In this document: positions 44,101 to 55,574 of the stretch, piece after piece
How the letters are laid out: the number at the start of each line of letters is the position of its first letter
Numbering within the stretch: position 1 is the first letter of the stretch
Assembly (NCBI GenBank): GCA_946902985.2
Contig: OX336388.2
Location: forward strand, 371,925,387 to 371,989,386
Length of the DNA: 64,000 nucleotides
Source of the DNA: Meconema thalassinum
Taxonomy: Eukaryota > Arthropoda > Insecta > Orthoptera > Tettigoniidae
Reading direction: 5' to 3'
The notes under the pieces: generated by a model
The model's database searches: none
What the model was told of the DNA's origin: nothing
What the model saw: only the letters and a program-made list of their open reading frames with translations
Made by a program: the position numbers and the translations under genes

Positions 44101-46468
44101 AGTACGGTGAGGAGTTTTATAAATGATTGGTGAATTGACTCATGTTTACCATACCTAATTTTACGATGCACCACGCCTACGAACACGATTTATAGGCGTA
44201 CATAAAGATACACAGAAAGACAGACTGACAATTCTATTGTCTACAACATATCACCCAGATATCCAAATATGGGTATATCTGCCATACAGTATCAAACAAA
44301 ATCATCCTTACGATGAACCCGTATGTCGACAAAAGAAAGATTAGTTAAAATTTGCTCTCAAACTAAATTCACCTAACTTGTACTTCTTGACGTGAAATAG
44401 AATTGAAAGACTTGTAGACGAAACACAATACACCTCACATAAAAAATGACCCTTTACGTTGTGTTAGGTCCACATACACAGGAAGACCTCTTTCATAAAT
44501 TATAAAGGCTTGTGGTGCATGAAATTTCAAGTTCTTTAGTCTCAAATGGCCCAAATTCCTAAAAGCCGCAAAAAATGCTGATTCAATTCAGGAATTTTTG
44601 AAAATAATGTTGCTGTTTGGAGATATAAAGGATGATTGTAGTTTTACGTGACCATTAATCGCGAGATCATAAGCCACGGGTCCTCCATTTTACGTGGAAT
44701 CTGAACCACAGGGCATGGCATTTCACTTTGCAAATGTTTGGAGATATAATAATCCTTCTGTACTATATGTCGCACGTGAAAATTGCATGAAAAAATCTAG
44801 GTTACTCCTTGACCCCCTTAATTGCATTGATGAATTATACAGTCTACGTTGGTTCCGTGATAACCGTATAGCCATTTGCAAACTTTCACAGAAATGTAAT
44901 AAATAGAGTGACATTACTTCTTACAGAAATAGATGGAAAGTTGGATGCCACCCTTTGAGATAATGTTGTCATGGTTAGCGATTTCCATTCCTTCATTAGT
45001 TTGTTAAATTAAATTAGTTTTCTGGGAATATTTCAGATACTTTTGGTTTTAGGGCCTTATAATGTAGTTTTCGAGGACCCTTTAGGGCCCCCAAGTTTTG
45101 TTTCTGGCACCGAGGGGGCTTTGTCTCCTCGTTGTACGCCATAATATAATAATAATAATATAATATAGGGATAGGAATATAATATACCTGCCGTACCACA
45201 CCCGGAGGTGTAAATCGCGTGAAAAAATTACACTGTACCCCTTGACCCCCTTAAGCGCATTATACGTATTGATGAATTCTACAGCTTAATTTGGTTCCGT
45301 GATAACCTTCTAGCCGTTTGCAAACTTTCACGCCAATGTAATTAATGGAATTCCATTGCGTCTTACAGTAATAGATGGACCTCTGAGAATCTGTTGCCAT
45401 GGTTACCGGCTTGTATTCGTTCATTAGTTTATTAAATGAAATTAGTTTTATGGGAATATCTCATAAACGGTTGGTTTTAGGGCCTTCAAATGTGGATTTC
45501 GGGGACCCTTCAGGGCCCCCGAGTTTTGTCTCTCACATCGAGGGGCTGAAAATGATTTTTGTCTCGTCCTTCTACTCCTATTTCAGCATGCATTTTAAGG
45601 GGGTAGGCCCCCTTTTATGAGAGGTACGGAGAAGGGTTACATCAATGATTAGTGTCGTGCCTCTGATGGATATCTGTACCAAATTTTACGTTGATACACC
45701 CAGCCGTTCTCGAGTTATAAGGGAACAAATTTGTCCACAATCAAACAAACAGACAGACCAAAACATTATTTTCGCGCGCATCTATCATAAAACAGTCTGA
45801 AACGTGTAAATAACTCAAATTTCCGTAGAAATTCAGAAAAAACAGACAAATTTTCTATTTATATATATAGAGATATACTGCACCGCTCGGTGTTGACCGT
45901 GTTTTATTGCACACATTTAGGTTATACTCGCTAACCGTCGGAGATACACGAAAAGTGATAAGAACCTTTTGGATAGAAAATTAAATGCTAAAGCTCGTGT
46001 ATACCATCAAAAGTTTGCTATTTCTTAGCGTTCTCTTTTGATTTGAAATGGAAATATGAAATTTTGAAACCAAAGGGTGTAGTGACGTCACAAAAGTAGG
46101 TTTTACTCGCTAACCGTTGGAGATACACGAAAAGTGATAAGGACCTTTCGTATAGGAAATTAAATTTCAAAGCTCGTATGTGCCAACAAAAGTTTGCTAT
46201 TTCCTACCGTTCTCTTTTTATTTGATATGGAAATATGAAATTTTGAATCCAAAGGGTGTAGTGGCGTCACTAAAATGGTCGCCATTTCTTAATTGTGCAA
46301 AATATCGAAATTAAAAGTATCCTATATGTAAACCTGGTATTTCAGCTACATCCATGCAAAATTTCATTTAAATCGGACCAGTGGTTCTTGCGTTATTAGG
46401 TAACAGACAGACAGACAGACAGACAGAAAGACAGACACACACCATCTCATTTTTATATATTAGTATGA
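41184..46468 (-). mobile_element. Helitron, tandem head-to-tail dimer
   Basis: On the minus strand it starts TCATACTAATATATAAAAAT (46468) after A. It ends with hairpin CCGTTC-GAA-GAACGG, the spacer GGTACTTCTG and CTAG (41184) before T. A second, internal pair of ends meets at about 43770 (CTTCTGCTA|TACTAATATA), so two copies of about 2.6 kb lie head to tail. Each has internal repeated blocks (TTTTCTGGGAATATCTC; ACTCGCTAACCGTTGGAGAT). No Rep-helicase is present. The pre-insertion site is seen in the 3' LTR. Confidence 0.75.
44635..44735 (-). mobile_element. SINE type C fragment in the second Helitron copy
   Basis: On the minus strand: CATGCCCTGTGGTTCAGATT, CCACGTAAAATGGAGG, and ACGTGGTCACG-like end. 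It is absent from the matching place in the other Helitron copy (near 42120), so it was gained after duplication. Confidence 0.7.
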
Positions 46469-46718
46469 TTTTACTCTTAGCTTTTGCTATGTGAGGTTCC
46501 ATGAGTTTTAATTACCGTATTGATTGGTTGGAAGATGAAAAAGGATGGGCTTTGAGGTCTGATTATTGGTTTTATGTTTTGCTAGAGATTATGAGAGTGG
46601 CTGTTTATCAATGATGTGGAAAAATTGTGAAGAAGAAAGAGAAGTAAATATATAGTTATGAAAAAAGAATCCCTCAAGGTATTAATTACCACCACCCCCG
46701 AATATTAGAACTACTACA

Positions 46719-48446
46719 AACGACGCTACAACGTGGGACTCGTAAGAGGGATACGAGCTCGAATAAGGGTATGAGGAAAGAGAAGTAACAAAGTGAGTAC
46801 AGTGCAGGATAAAGGAAAATATATTGACTTTTAAGAGCAGTGGAGTCCTGCCACATCATGCACAAAAGTATGAATAGTAAGGAATCTGTTTTGGTCCAAA
46901 TTACAATGGAGCAGTTGGACAAGTTAAGTGAACACATATATAAGCAGGTAGAATCTATGAAAGAACATATAGAGGAGAAGCTTGACTCAATCAGTGAAGT
47001 AATTACAGGAAAGCAAGAAAATTATCAAAGAGCTGGGGGGGGGGGGGGGGCGCGATGAAGAAATGAAAGACGGACAAGAGAGAGAACAAGGTCAAATGGA
47101 GGAGGATAAAACTGAGGACAAGGAAGAATATGAGATAGAGGGCAAGGTAGAAAGGAAAGGAGAAATGGATAACGGAGAAGGTGAAATGGAAGAAAGTAAG
47201 AAAGTGGGTGAGATGGAAGAAATTGAAGAAGAGAAAGGAGAAGCAGATGAGGTTGGTCATGAGGAGAACAGTAGCAGTCAAGAAAAAGAGGTTAACGATG
47301 AGGGTGAAAGTGCAGGAGTGAATCATGAAGAAGCCAACATAAGGGAAAAAGATGAGGTGAAGAAGTGTTGGAGAAGGAAGATCGGGATGAAAAGGATAAG
47401 ATGTAAAACGAAGAGAAGAGAAAAGTGGTTGAGAATGGAGACAAAGGGGACCAGGAGGATAGATAAAAAGGATGAGTTGGAAAGCAAAGAAAAGGAGTAA
47501 GAAGAAGATGAGATGTCAGGCAAAGGAAGATAAGAGTGTGAAAGATCAGAAGGAGAAGAAGAAGAAAATGAGGAAGGGAAGGAAACAGGAACGGTGGAGA
47601 TAGAAGATGAGGAGTACAAGGTACGGAATGACATGGCGGATGAAGAAAAAGACGAGATGGAAGGCAGGGGAAGGAGGAAGAATGGAGAAGAAGGAGAAAC
47701 AGAAGAAAAGGAAGAAAGGAAGGAGACAGGAACGGTGGAGATGGAAGATGAGGAGTACAAGGTACGGAATGACATGGCGGATGAATAGAAAGACGAGATG
47801 GAAGGCACAGGAAGAAAGAAGAAGGGAGAAGGAGGAGAAACAGATGAACAGGAAGAACGAAAAGTGGAAGAATTAGGAAGAAGATGGAATTGCCGAGAAT
47901 GAAGATGGGGTTTATAATATGGATAACTTCATGATTTTGGATCTTGTTAGTGATGGAGAACTAGTTTGCAACCAGTTTTGTAATACATGTGATAATAATG
48001 TAGTTAACAATTACGGACATTCTGTTTTAAATGATATAGTTGAAGAGTTATGAGAACATATACACGTTCCGAATATAGGTTCTACAGTAAGTGTAGATGT
48101 GACAGACGATGATGACAGTGATGGGTGGAAAGTGTTTAATCTGGATATTGATAGAGATGATTATTTATACATTCGAGATGGTAGCAACATCGCCAAGAGC
48201 AGTTCAGATGATGAAAAGTGTGGAGATGGCATGTCTTTACCAAATGAACTCATTTCTCTAGCGCTTCGAGACTTAATATTGGAAAGTGGATCGGCTTGAT
48301 GATGATTATGTAGTTCCTTCGGAAGTAGTTATTTTATGCTGTGTGTGATATTTTAGTGTATGTGTGAAATGTATTATTTTAGTTGTATATTTTTTTGTAA
48401 GTGATCCTCACGTGTTTCACACGCGAGAATCGCATAGGGGGCGAAT
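46719..48446 (+). CDS. Interior of second LTR element with gag-like and acidic ORFs
   Basis: Three + strand frames. 46840-47058 encodes a helical start (MEQLDKLSEHIYKQVESMKE), of the kind that opens gag proteins of several arthropod LTR elements, and runs into a G run at 47035-47051. 47063-47500 continues as a Glu/Lys-rich, probably coiled-coil or disordered protein. 48099-48299 encodes a short acidic protein ending GSA. A homopurine bias covers 47050-47900, with an internal duplication (GAGGAGTACAAGGTACGGAA at 47610 and 47751). There is no zinc knuckle, protease or RT. The frames may once have been one gag-like ORF split by slippage in the G run. The function is unknown. Confidence 0.4.
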
Positions 48447-48890
48447 TGTCACTGTACTGTTCATCTTGGTTTACTTTAGGTTATAGCATGGCTACATTTC
48501 TGCTGATAGATCATTGCAGGGAGTATTGAGCCTTGAGCAATGGTATTCCTTGTAATGGTCTGGCAGTGAGGTAGAAGGGGGCCATGCTAAATTAAGTTCC
48601 ACATCTGTGAAGATATTCTTTTTTGATGCTGTCTTGTTTTTTATATATATTTTTTACTCTTAGCTTTTACTATGTGAGGTTCCATGAGTTTTAATTACCG
48701 TATTGATTGGTTGGAAGATGAAAAAGGATGGGCTTTGAGGTCTGATTATTGGTTTTATGTTTTGCTAGAGATTATGAGAGTGGCTGTTTATCAATGTGGA
48801 AAAATTGTGAAGAAGAAAGAGAAATAAATATATAGTTATGAAAAAAGAATCCCTCAAGGTATTAATTACCACCACCCCCGAACTACTACA
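48447..48890 (+). repeat. 3' LTR of the second element (444 bp)
   Basis: TGTCACTGTACTG ... GAACTACTACA. Uninterrupted copy of the 5' LTR. Confidence 0.85.
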
Positions 48891-49016
48891 GTGTGGTCTC
48901 CTGAGTCGTGAGTTTTGAGACTGTTATTATAATGTTCATTCAGCTACTAGTTCATTGTCGTGAGTTTTGATACTATTTGTTACAATTTTTAGATCGTGAG
49001 TTTTGAGACGTAACCC
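48891..49016 (+). mobile_element. Palindromic element, right arm part 3
   Basis: GTGTGGTCTCCTGAGTCGTG through CGTGAGTTTTGAGACGTAACCC is the inverted match of 29198-29345. It has one copy fewer of the CGTGAGTTTTGAGA word than the left arm. Confidence 0.8.
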
Positions 49017-49105
49017 TTGGGGCAACTTTGGTCATAACTCCGTGTACATGCGAGTGTATGGTATCTGTATGATATGATGTGAATAATAATAATTGTACCG
49101 ATTCA
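49017..49105 (-). repeat. Diverged SINE 3' tail
   Basis: CCGTGTACATGCGAGTGTATG and ATCTGTATGATATG resemble the reversed SINE tail seen at 1190-1260. Weak. Confidence 0.35.
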
Positions 49106-51715
49106 ATTATCGTCACGGTAAAATCTTAAAAGACTGACATCTAACGACTAATTTACGAAACTTACGATCCTGCTCTCTCACGAGTATTTAATCATCCTTG
49201 GAACCTAACTGTGGCTAAACTTATGTAAACGCAAGGCCAACTGACGTTTGCGTCTATTCATGAACGCAGATGGGTAGACAACAATAGATCTTGAAAGAAG
49301 GAAACGAGATCCTTCGACTTCCAGGCGCCATGGCGAAAAGAAGCTGTAGGCTATCTGGAGCCCGGAATGATTTTGGCATATTTATTCATTTTAATATTTT
49401 CCCTGTGTTAACTGATCCCGTCCTGGGACGCGTAATAGTCGTTTCTTTGTTCCCGGGACAAGACGCCTTAAGTTATTCGTTCCTAATATGAAATGTATCC
49501 TTTCTCCGTTCTCGGCTCCAACCTGTGATCTACAAGAACTCCAGATTACAGCTAAGTTATTCTAAAGTCATCCTGCTTCTTTAAATTTCTGTCCTCCCCT
49601 TTTTTTTTTTTGGTGTTAACTTCCCTTGCGTGTGTAATTATTTTTTTCAGTTTAGGCAATATCTCGTCGTGTGTCTAGTTAGTTGATTGATCCCGAGGTA
49701 ACGGAGATCTCGACATTTAGAAAGTTTAGGCTTTAATTTAATTAAATAAAAGGATCGCCAATTCTTTGAAATTCACATTTATTATTCTTTAAATTGAAAT
49801 CTCGATGTAATTTTTTGGTTGTTAATTTAGGGGCTACCTGTTTTTAAGTGTCTATGCGCTTGAGATGAGCTTAGCCGTTCTGGGATATCATGTGTTGTTT
49901 TGATTATTTAATGTTTGAGAACGTATTTGTATTATTCTTATTACTAAGTGTTTCGTTTACGTTTGCCGTATGTCATGAATTGTAATTATGTTATGGAACT
50001 GTATTTCTACCAATTCTTTAATCCCTACGAAGTTACAGGACTCTTAGGGTGGTTTTGAGAATTGGTACCCTTTGCTTTTAGGTGAGTCAGGAGTGTTGTT
50101 TTGTAGGTCATGTGGGCATTGTCCTATATGATAAGATGTCTTGTCAGAGTTCCCTCGGATTACTTTTGGGTTTTAATTTTCTTTGGGACAGGACGGACAT
50201 CAGTTTTGTTTTGTGAATTCTATGTAGGTCTATTTGATACGTTGTCTCGTAAGAGTTCCATCAGGTTGACTTTGGCTTTTAATTTTCATTGAGAAAGACG
50301 GACATCAGGATTTGTTTTAGTGAAAGGAATACCTTTCATTCATAATTCCAGTTCAAGGCTAGTTTGATATTTTTGCGGGTGTAAAGATTATCTAGTAAGG
50401 GGATCGGCTGGCGAGTAGGGATCTAGTTTTGTGTTCTTCGTTTCTTGTAGTGTTGGTTTTGCTTGCCAGTCGAGAGCGATGTTGTGATTCTCATGCGGTA
50501 TTAACTGAGATCTATTGGGCATTCTTTCGTGTGTGACATGCCTTGTGGATTTTGAGATTCCGGATATTAATTTCGACACGAATGTCGCAAGAACGTTAGG
50601 TAGATCTCGTAGATTCTCTCGAAAAGAAGGTGTACCTTGTGGAGATTTTTGAGATTCAATTCTGTTTTATTTGTTTTGCTTCTTGGGTTTACTCCGGGTC
50701 ATTGTAGGTTATGTTGCGCTGTTCACCAGGTTATAATTTGTTTTAAGGGGTTTTAAGGGGTCACGTTTTGTGTTAGTTTTCTGAAAGTTGCTTCGTTATG
50801 TTGTATTAATGCGTACTTTGTTTTGTTGTACGGTTTGCTGTCTTTGTCTTTTGTTGAGTGACATACCATTGATTTTAAGGGTGGCATTATTTGGTGACAG
50901 CTTCTAGACACTGAATGTCAGGCAATTGTACAATGTATGTCTTCTTGTCACTTTCGCCGTGACAAGCCAGTGGTGGGGAAAATCGACTACTGGTATCGAC
51001 CTATTTTAAGTTGTACGTGTACAGGTAGTAACCCCCGTTAGTTTCTTGGGCGATCTCCGAACCTAACATAAATTGGTCAGGGCAATTCTTCGCAATTAGG
51101 GTCATGATTAAATTGTATTATGTGTGTTGTGTTAAAATGTATAATGTCTCTTGCAGCAATGATTAAACTGGCCTCATATATTTTGAGGATCCAAACTGAC
51201 AGTAATTAAACTCCCCTTTTAATTATTTCATCCTCATCCTCCATCTGATTCGCCTTTCGCTTTTATTCTCGCAACTACTGTAATTTATTGTCGTGAAGAA
51301 TACTCTGTACTCCCGTCTTCTTAATAGGCTACTTGTTTGGATCTTTCCATTCAATACATTTGTTACCTTTGGTTTTCGACCCTCTTATGAAACGTGTATT
51401 CATTCCGTAGTTGTCTTGCATCTCCTTCATCTTCTGAGTACACTCGACACGTTTTCGGTTCTTTCGGACTTCTGTATGCCAGTCCACACTCTACGCACCT
51501 AGGGAATTTCCTACGTCCTCCCAGGGATGCGATCGTCATCCGACTGTCTTGTACCTCCTCCGGATCCTCTCGAGTCCGATGGTGTAAGCGGATTGGCTGG
51601 TCGGCTCTGACGGTTTCTACTCCCGGGTTCGAGGTTCTTCGTTCCCGACGCACGCGGGTTCTTGACCCTCGCGTCCTACCAATCTGCATGGGGTGGTGTT
51701 CTTCCACGCCAGTAC
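49106..51715. other. Unrecognised; one internal duplication
   Basis: No protein domain was seen. A stretch of about 75 bp at 50135-50200 is repeated at about 50232-50310 (CAGAGTTCC/AAGAGTTCC, TTTAATTTTC, GACGGACATCAG). TTTGGTGACAGC at 50889 could be a tRNA-primer site after an LTR, which would make 49.1-50.9 kb a solo-type LTR, but no second copy is present to prove it. 51440-51710 is GC-rich without a motif. Confidence 0.3.
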
Positions 51716-51955
51716 CATAATAATATTATGGGTTTTACGTCCCTTTTAACTACTGCAGCTTTTTAGAGACGCCGGGGTGCCTGAAATTTGCCCCGAAGGG
51801 GATCTTTTACGTGCCAGTAAATCTACTGAAACAGCTCCATAACATTTTAGCATCTTCAAATGCCAATTGACTGTGCCGGGATTCAATTCCGCAATCTTGG
51901 GATCAGCAAGCGAGAACGTTACCGCTGAGCCACACAGCCAGTCTGACGTGATGAT
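51716..51955 (-). mobile_element. SINE type G
   Basis: On the minus strand: head TGGCTGTGTGGCTCAGCGGT, B-box region GGAATTGAATCCCGGC, then TTTACTGGCACGTAAAAGAT, CTTCGGGGC and GGCACCCCGGCGTCTC, ending in AATATTATTATGG. Same family as 55308-55545. Confidence 0.75.
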
Positions 51956-51984
51956 TGTAGTAAATATAAATGAAATTAAAACTC

Positions 51985-52125
51985 AGCATTTTTCTAGGTT
52001 TGTGCCATGTCTTGTGTGGGGTTTCGCCTAGGACACCTAGCTGGCTCATCGGCGGCTCTTGGAGTCCCCGCCCGGACCCCCACTGGAGTAGCGAACTGCG
52101 CGCCACCTCCCTTTATATAAGGTGC
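51985..52125. other. GC-rich fragment, possibly old LINE leader
   Basis: GGCGAAACCCCACACAAGAC on the minus strand looks like a LINE leader, but nothing coding follows. Uncertain. Confidence 0.2.
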
Positions 52126-52274
52126 AACTGCACCTATTGACTGCGAGAACTAAAAGCCCAAGCAGCCTCAACCTCCCTATGAAGACTTCCAAAAAGATGG
52201 CCGTGAAAGCCAATATACCATAAATGAAATTATTTACGTCTAGAATTGGGGTATGTGTCCCGGGACTTGTTAGT

Positions 52275-52450
52275 GTTAATGTTGCTTTAAGGGGAGGATC
52301 CGCAAGGTCATCTGCCCCTTCCTGGGACTTATAATATTGTACCATCTCGATATTTTCTTGGTGGGAATGTGGGAAAATGGGAGAAAACCATACTCTGGAC
52401 AACCGATGTCAGCTCTGGGATTCGATTTGCTGCAGCTCCTCATTGCAGGC
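52275..52450 (-). mobile_element. Modular SINE type I
   Basis: On the minus strand: AAATCGAATCCCAGAGCTG (B box), a diverged core (GGTTTTCTCCCATTTTCCCA), and the tail GGGGCAGATGACCTTGCGG / CCCCTTAAAG. Confidence 0.55.
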
Positions 52451-52546
52451 TTCGAGCGTGACTGATCACTGATTTATCTGAAATATAATGTACTGCTGTA
52501 GTGGAAGGTTAAGAAATATATTTTAATTTCATTGTTTTCCTTCCAG

Positions 52547-52600
52547 GTGTAACACACGCGGAAGACAGAGGTGGAAGAAGATGTTCTGGATATTGTAAAG
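52547..52600 (+). CDS. Small secreted Cys-rich peptide gene, coding exon 2
   Basis: The exon is bounded by a strong acceptor (TTGTTTTCCTTCCAG|GTGT) and donor (AAAG|GTAGGT) and is phase 1 at both ends, so the base left over from exon 1 completes a Gly codon. It encodes the end of the signal peptide (VTHA, a fitting cleavage site after Ala) and the start of the mature chain, EDRGGRRCSGYCK, with two Cys in a C-x3-C spacing. The seamless hydrophobic core and cleavage site across a 42.8-kb intron are the main evidence that both exons are one gene. The fold is unknown. A short antimicrobial, protease-inhibitor-like or regulatory peptide are all possible, and nothing distinguishes them. Confidence 0.7.
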
Positions 52601-53971
52601 GTAGGTTATAACTTCTTATTTTACTACAATGCATTATCTGTAATAATCTATAACGTATACAAAGACAATGATGAGGAGGTGGGGATTGCTAAAATTTCCA
52701 GACGTTTTGTGAGATTTTACTTCATTTTATCAGACTGATGAATGCGCTAAATTAAAATGGGTTGTCTGTTTGCACGCTTGTAACTCAAAAACGACTGGGT
52801 GAACAAACGTAAGACTAGGTAACTGTATCCTTTGCATACATGCGACCGATTTCCTTTTTACCATATCACTTATTACAGCAATCAACGCGTCATCCGCTAA
52901 TATGAGAGAGAGAGAGCGTATCGTGCAAAACAAGGTTTCGACGTAGGTCAGTAGGCTACGTAAAATCCACACGCTAAGTCAAAATATGGGCCATGGTGAA
53001 CACGGCTACATAGATAGTTTAGTCGGCGCAACCGACAGCGAATGTCTCTAGCGGGTACCACCAATAGTCGAGGTTGTAGGCCTAGTGATACCGCCTATTT
53101 TGCAACTTGATCCGCTAACTCATTCCCTGCAATTCCCATAGGCTATGGCTTGATAGACACAGGAATCTGAGTGTCAGTGTTGCACACCTCGGCTAGAAGG
53201 TCGTGGGTTTGCTGCACTGATGGGTGTTGCGGGAAACATGAAGCTGTTGACTGCAATGAACTCAAAGCGGCGGTACACACGAGAAAGTGGAGTCGTGTAT
53301 CCTGAAACGCAAACTGCAAGGAAAGCACTACAAGTCTCGGCCAAAGAGCTCTTCGTAATTGCACCGCCAGTGACGCAATCCACCTTCTCGTCTACGTTTG
53401 ATTCGTCTATAAAATTCTAGCGTCCGAAAATTGGTGAACTATGCTGTAAAACTGCCTCCGATGAAAGGGAGTATCAGTATTTATCTTAGAACCTCGGTGC
53501 AGATTATCAGACCCGGGACTTGCCACGGAGGCACGTCGGTAGGTGGCCGGTTCATACAGAAACCTACAGCCACACCTATTTCATTACACGGTTGTCAAGT
53601 CGGATTCCAACCGGTCGAGTGGCTCATAGCTGGTTGGCATCGAGTACCAAAGAGAGTTTGATATCCGGGATGATGCAGCATTTAATACAAACTGGTTGCA
53701 TATGTTATTATCATTTACTGGCGTCCGATGTTAGGAGATGGAACACACAATTCCTCAACTAAGCTGAGAATCGGACTAGTCCGGAAAACACAGGTCACCA
53801 AGCTAATACCACTAGTGGGTACTTTCCAGCATTTTCAAAATTGCCGACCTTGCTGAACGGTATGCCGCAGAACCGTAGTCAAGTCGGGCTTGATAAAACC
53901 GTCGCAAAATTGCACGTTATGTCACTAAGAAACTTAAATATGCACAGTTTTCTGATACATTTCTCTTTTAG
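52601..53971. other. No recognisable feature (possible intron 2)
   Basis: Begins with the donor GTAGGT. No mobile element was recognised, which is unusual for this window. Several short open frames on both strands lack motifs. Confidence 0.35.
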
Positions 53972-54015
53972 TTTCCGTAAATGGTGCTGCCACGTTAACT
54001 TGCTGTCCAAATTGA
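53972..54015 (+). CDS. Candidate terminal exon of the secreted-peptide gene
   Basis: The acceptor CATTTCTCTTTTAG ends at 53971. Read in the phase left by exon 2, the next codons give a short segment ending ATLTCCPN and then TGA at 54013-54015. This adds a Cys-Cys pair, for four Cys in a mature peptide of about 27 residues. AATAAA signals at 54994 and 55024 could end the transcript. The evidence is only an acceptor, the phase, and a Cys-rich end. The true next exon may lie elsewhere or beyond the window. Confidence 0.3.
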
Positions 54016-55307
54016 GTCCCAGGAAGCGGTGTCAACCACCAGTAATGCAGCATCCCGTAGATGTAGTAGGCCTACATGATGAAACCATTAGAGTCAACAG
54101 AAATGGACAACGGATGTTTTCATTGCTGAAAAATGAAAGCACCGGTCGTGAGCCGTTCTGTCGACTCTGTTGCTACCTGCAATTGCCTTTTGGCGACTGC
54201 CATAAGTTACTTCCAGAATTGCAATGTACAACCAAATCGTCTACATACATCGACGGAACTAACGTGGGCCCGGCGGCGGTAACTATGTTGTTTATGGCAA
54301 TCGCGAACATGGTGACGCTTAACACAGAATCCTGTGGAACTGTATTTTAATGGGCACATTATTGCTACAATGTCCTCACGGCTCTCACACAAAAGAGTCG
54401 AGGGAAACATAAATTGCAAAAGTCAGTGGATTACACGGAGTCCCCATTTATGAAGGAAGGAAAGGTTTCCGAGATCGAAGAAACCCGTTCTTTTCGGAGA
54501 TATGCCTCGTGCTTTGCGCTCTCCAATCGCACCAGATGGTCGATGAATACCAGGTGACAGCGAAAGACACACTAGCACTCGGTTAAGAGGCCACTCTCTT
54601 CCAAGAACCACACAAATCGGCGGTTAACCATCTTCTCTATCTATTTATATACATAGGTCATTTGTGATACTAATTACTTCGGAAACAAATGTGCATATAG
54701 CTGTTTAAAAATTTGGGATCAATTCCAACCTTGGGAATCGGCACCACGATCCCTTCTTGTCACTGCGATGGAAACTCCCCTTCAATCCGATTGAAGAGGG
54801 AGAGCAGTTGTTTGATACTGGTATCGCAAATATGTTTGAGTGATTATGGATATTATGCGTTTCAGGAGGTCCTATATAGTCAAGAAGACTGTGTAGTTTC
54901 CATTCTGTGTTGCTAAGTAACCTATAGATATTCGCTTTTCAGTCGGTCACCACGAGTGTAGGCGGGAGTGACAATTTATCTCCTAGTACCTGAAATAAAA
55001 ATACATTAATTGTTTATCCTCGGAATAAAACATTTGTCGCATAAAGGGAGGGGGGACTTGTATGAGAAACGTTTTATTAAGTGTACACATATTTATCGTA
55101 TTATGAATTACACAATTGCACAGGGAAATTAATTGTTACCCTTCGCCCAATCTAATTGGCTGTACTCGTGTTGACCGATTAAGAAGTCATTCTAAATAAT
55201 GTAGACTGTTCAAACAACAAGACGACAACTGAGTTTCCAAAGGAATTAGTCTAGTATTATAATGCTTTTCAAACAAACAACGGAACTAGTTCTTTAACTG
55301 GTTATAA
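54016..55307. other. No recognisable feature (possible 3' UTR)
   Basis: Low-repeat sequence. If the candidate terminal exon is right, this would be its 3' UTR up to the AATAAA motifs at 54994-54999 or 55024-55029. Confidence 0.25.
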
Positions 55308-55545
55308 ATCAATAATAATGTTATTGGTTTTACAACTCTTTTGACTACTGCGGCTTCTCGAGACGCCGGGGTGCCGAAATTTTGTCCCGAAGGAAATCTT
55401 TAACGTGCCAGTAAATCTACAGACACGGCTCCCTTGCATTTACGCACCCTCAAATGCCAGCTAACTGCGCCAGGATTAGATCCTGAAACCTTGCGCACAG
55501 CAGTCGAGAATGTTGCCGCTGAGCCACGCAGCCATTCGGTTATAA
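55308..55545 (-). mobile_element. SINE type G
   Basis: On the minus strand: head GCTGCGTGGCTCAGCGGCAA, B-box region AGGATCTAATCCTGGCGC, TTTACTGGCACGTTAAAGAT, GGCACCCCGGCGTCTCGAGA and the end AATAACATTATT. It is the better preserved of the two copies. Confidence 0.8.
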
Positions 55546-55574
55546 ATCCGAAGCATGTCTCAGTAGGATATCTA

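Larger units (their letters stand above)
40980..46718 (+). repeat. 5' LTR of the second element, interrupted
   Basis: 40980-41183 and 46469-46718 match 48447-48890, apart from an 8-base difference (TATTAGAA) near the end. The insert is the Helitron. Confidence 0.8.
40980..48890 (+). mobile_element. Non-autonomous LTR retroelement
   Basis: Direct LTRs TGTCACTG...CTACTACA, a 4-bp TSD GTGT (40976-40979 and 48891-48894), a purine-rich AGGGGGCGAAT before the 3' LTR, and a 1.7-kb interior without protease, RT or integrase. Removing it restores the palindrome arm. The 5' LTR is interrupted by a Helitron dimer. A TR-GAG- or LARD-like element is the best description; the superfamily is unknown. Confidence 0.8.

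Noticed and set aside
47003..47808. Ser/Phe-rich minus-strand frames
   Set aside because: They are the complement of the purine-biased Glu/Lys sequence; no domain or start context.
53841..54350. 169-codon frame as a gene
   Set aside because: No recognisable domain or codon pattern; it overlaps, in another frame, the candidate terminal exon. Kept only as unrecognised sequence.
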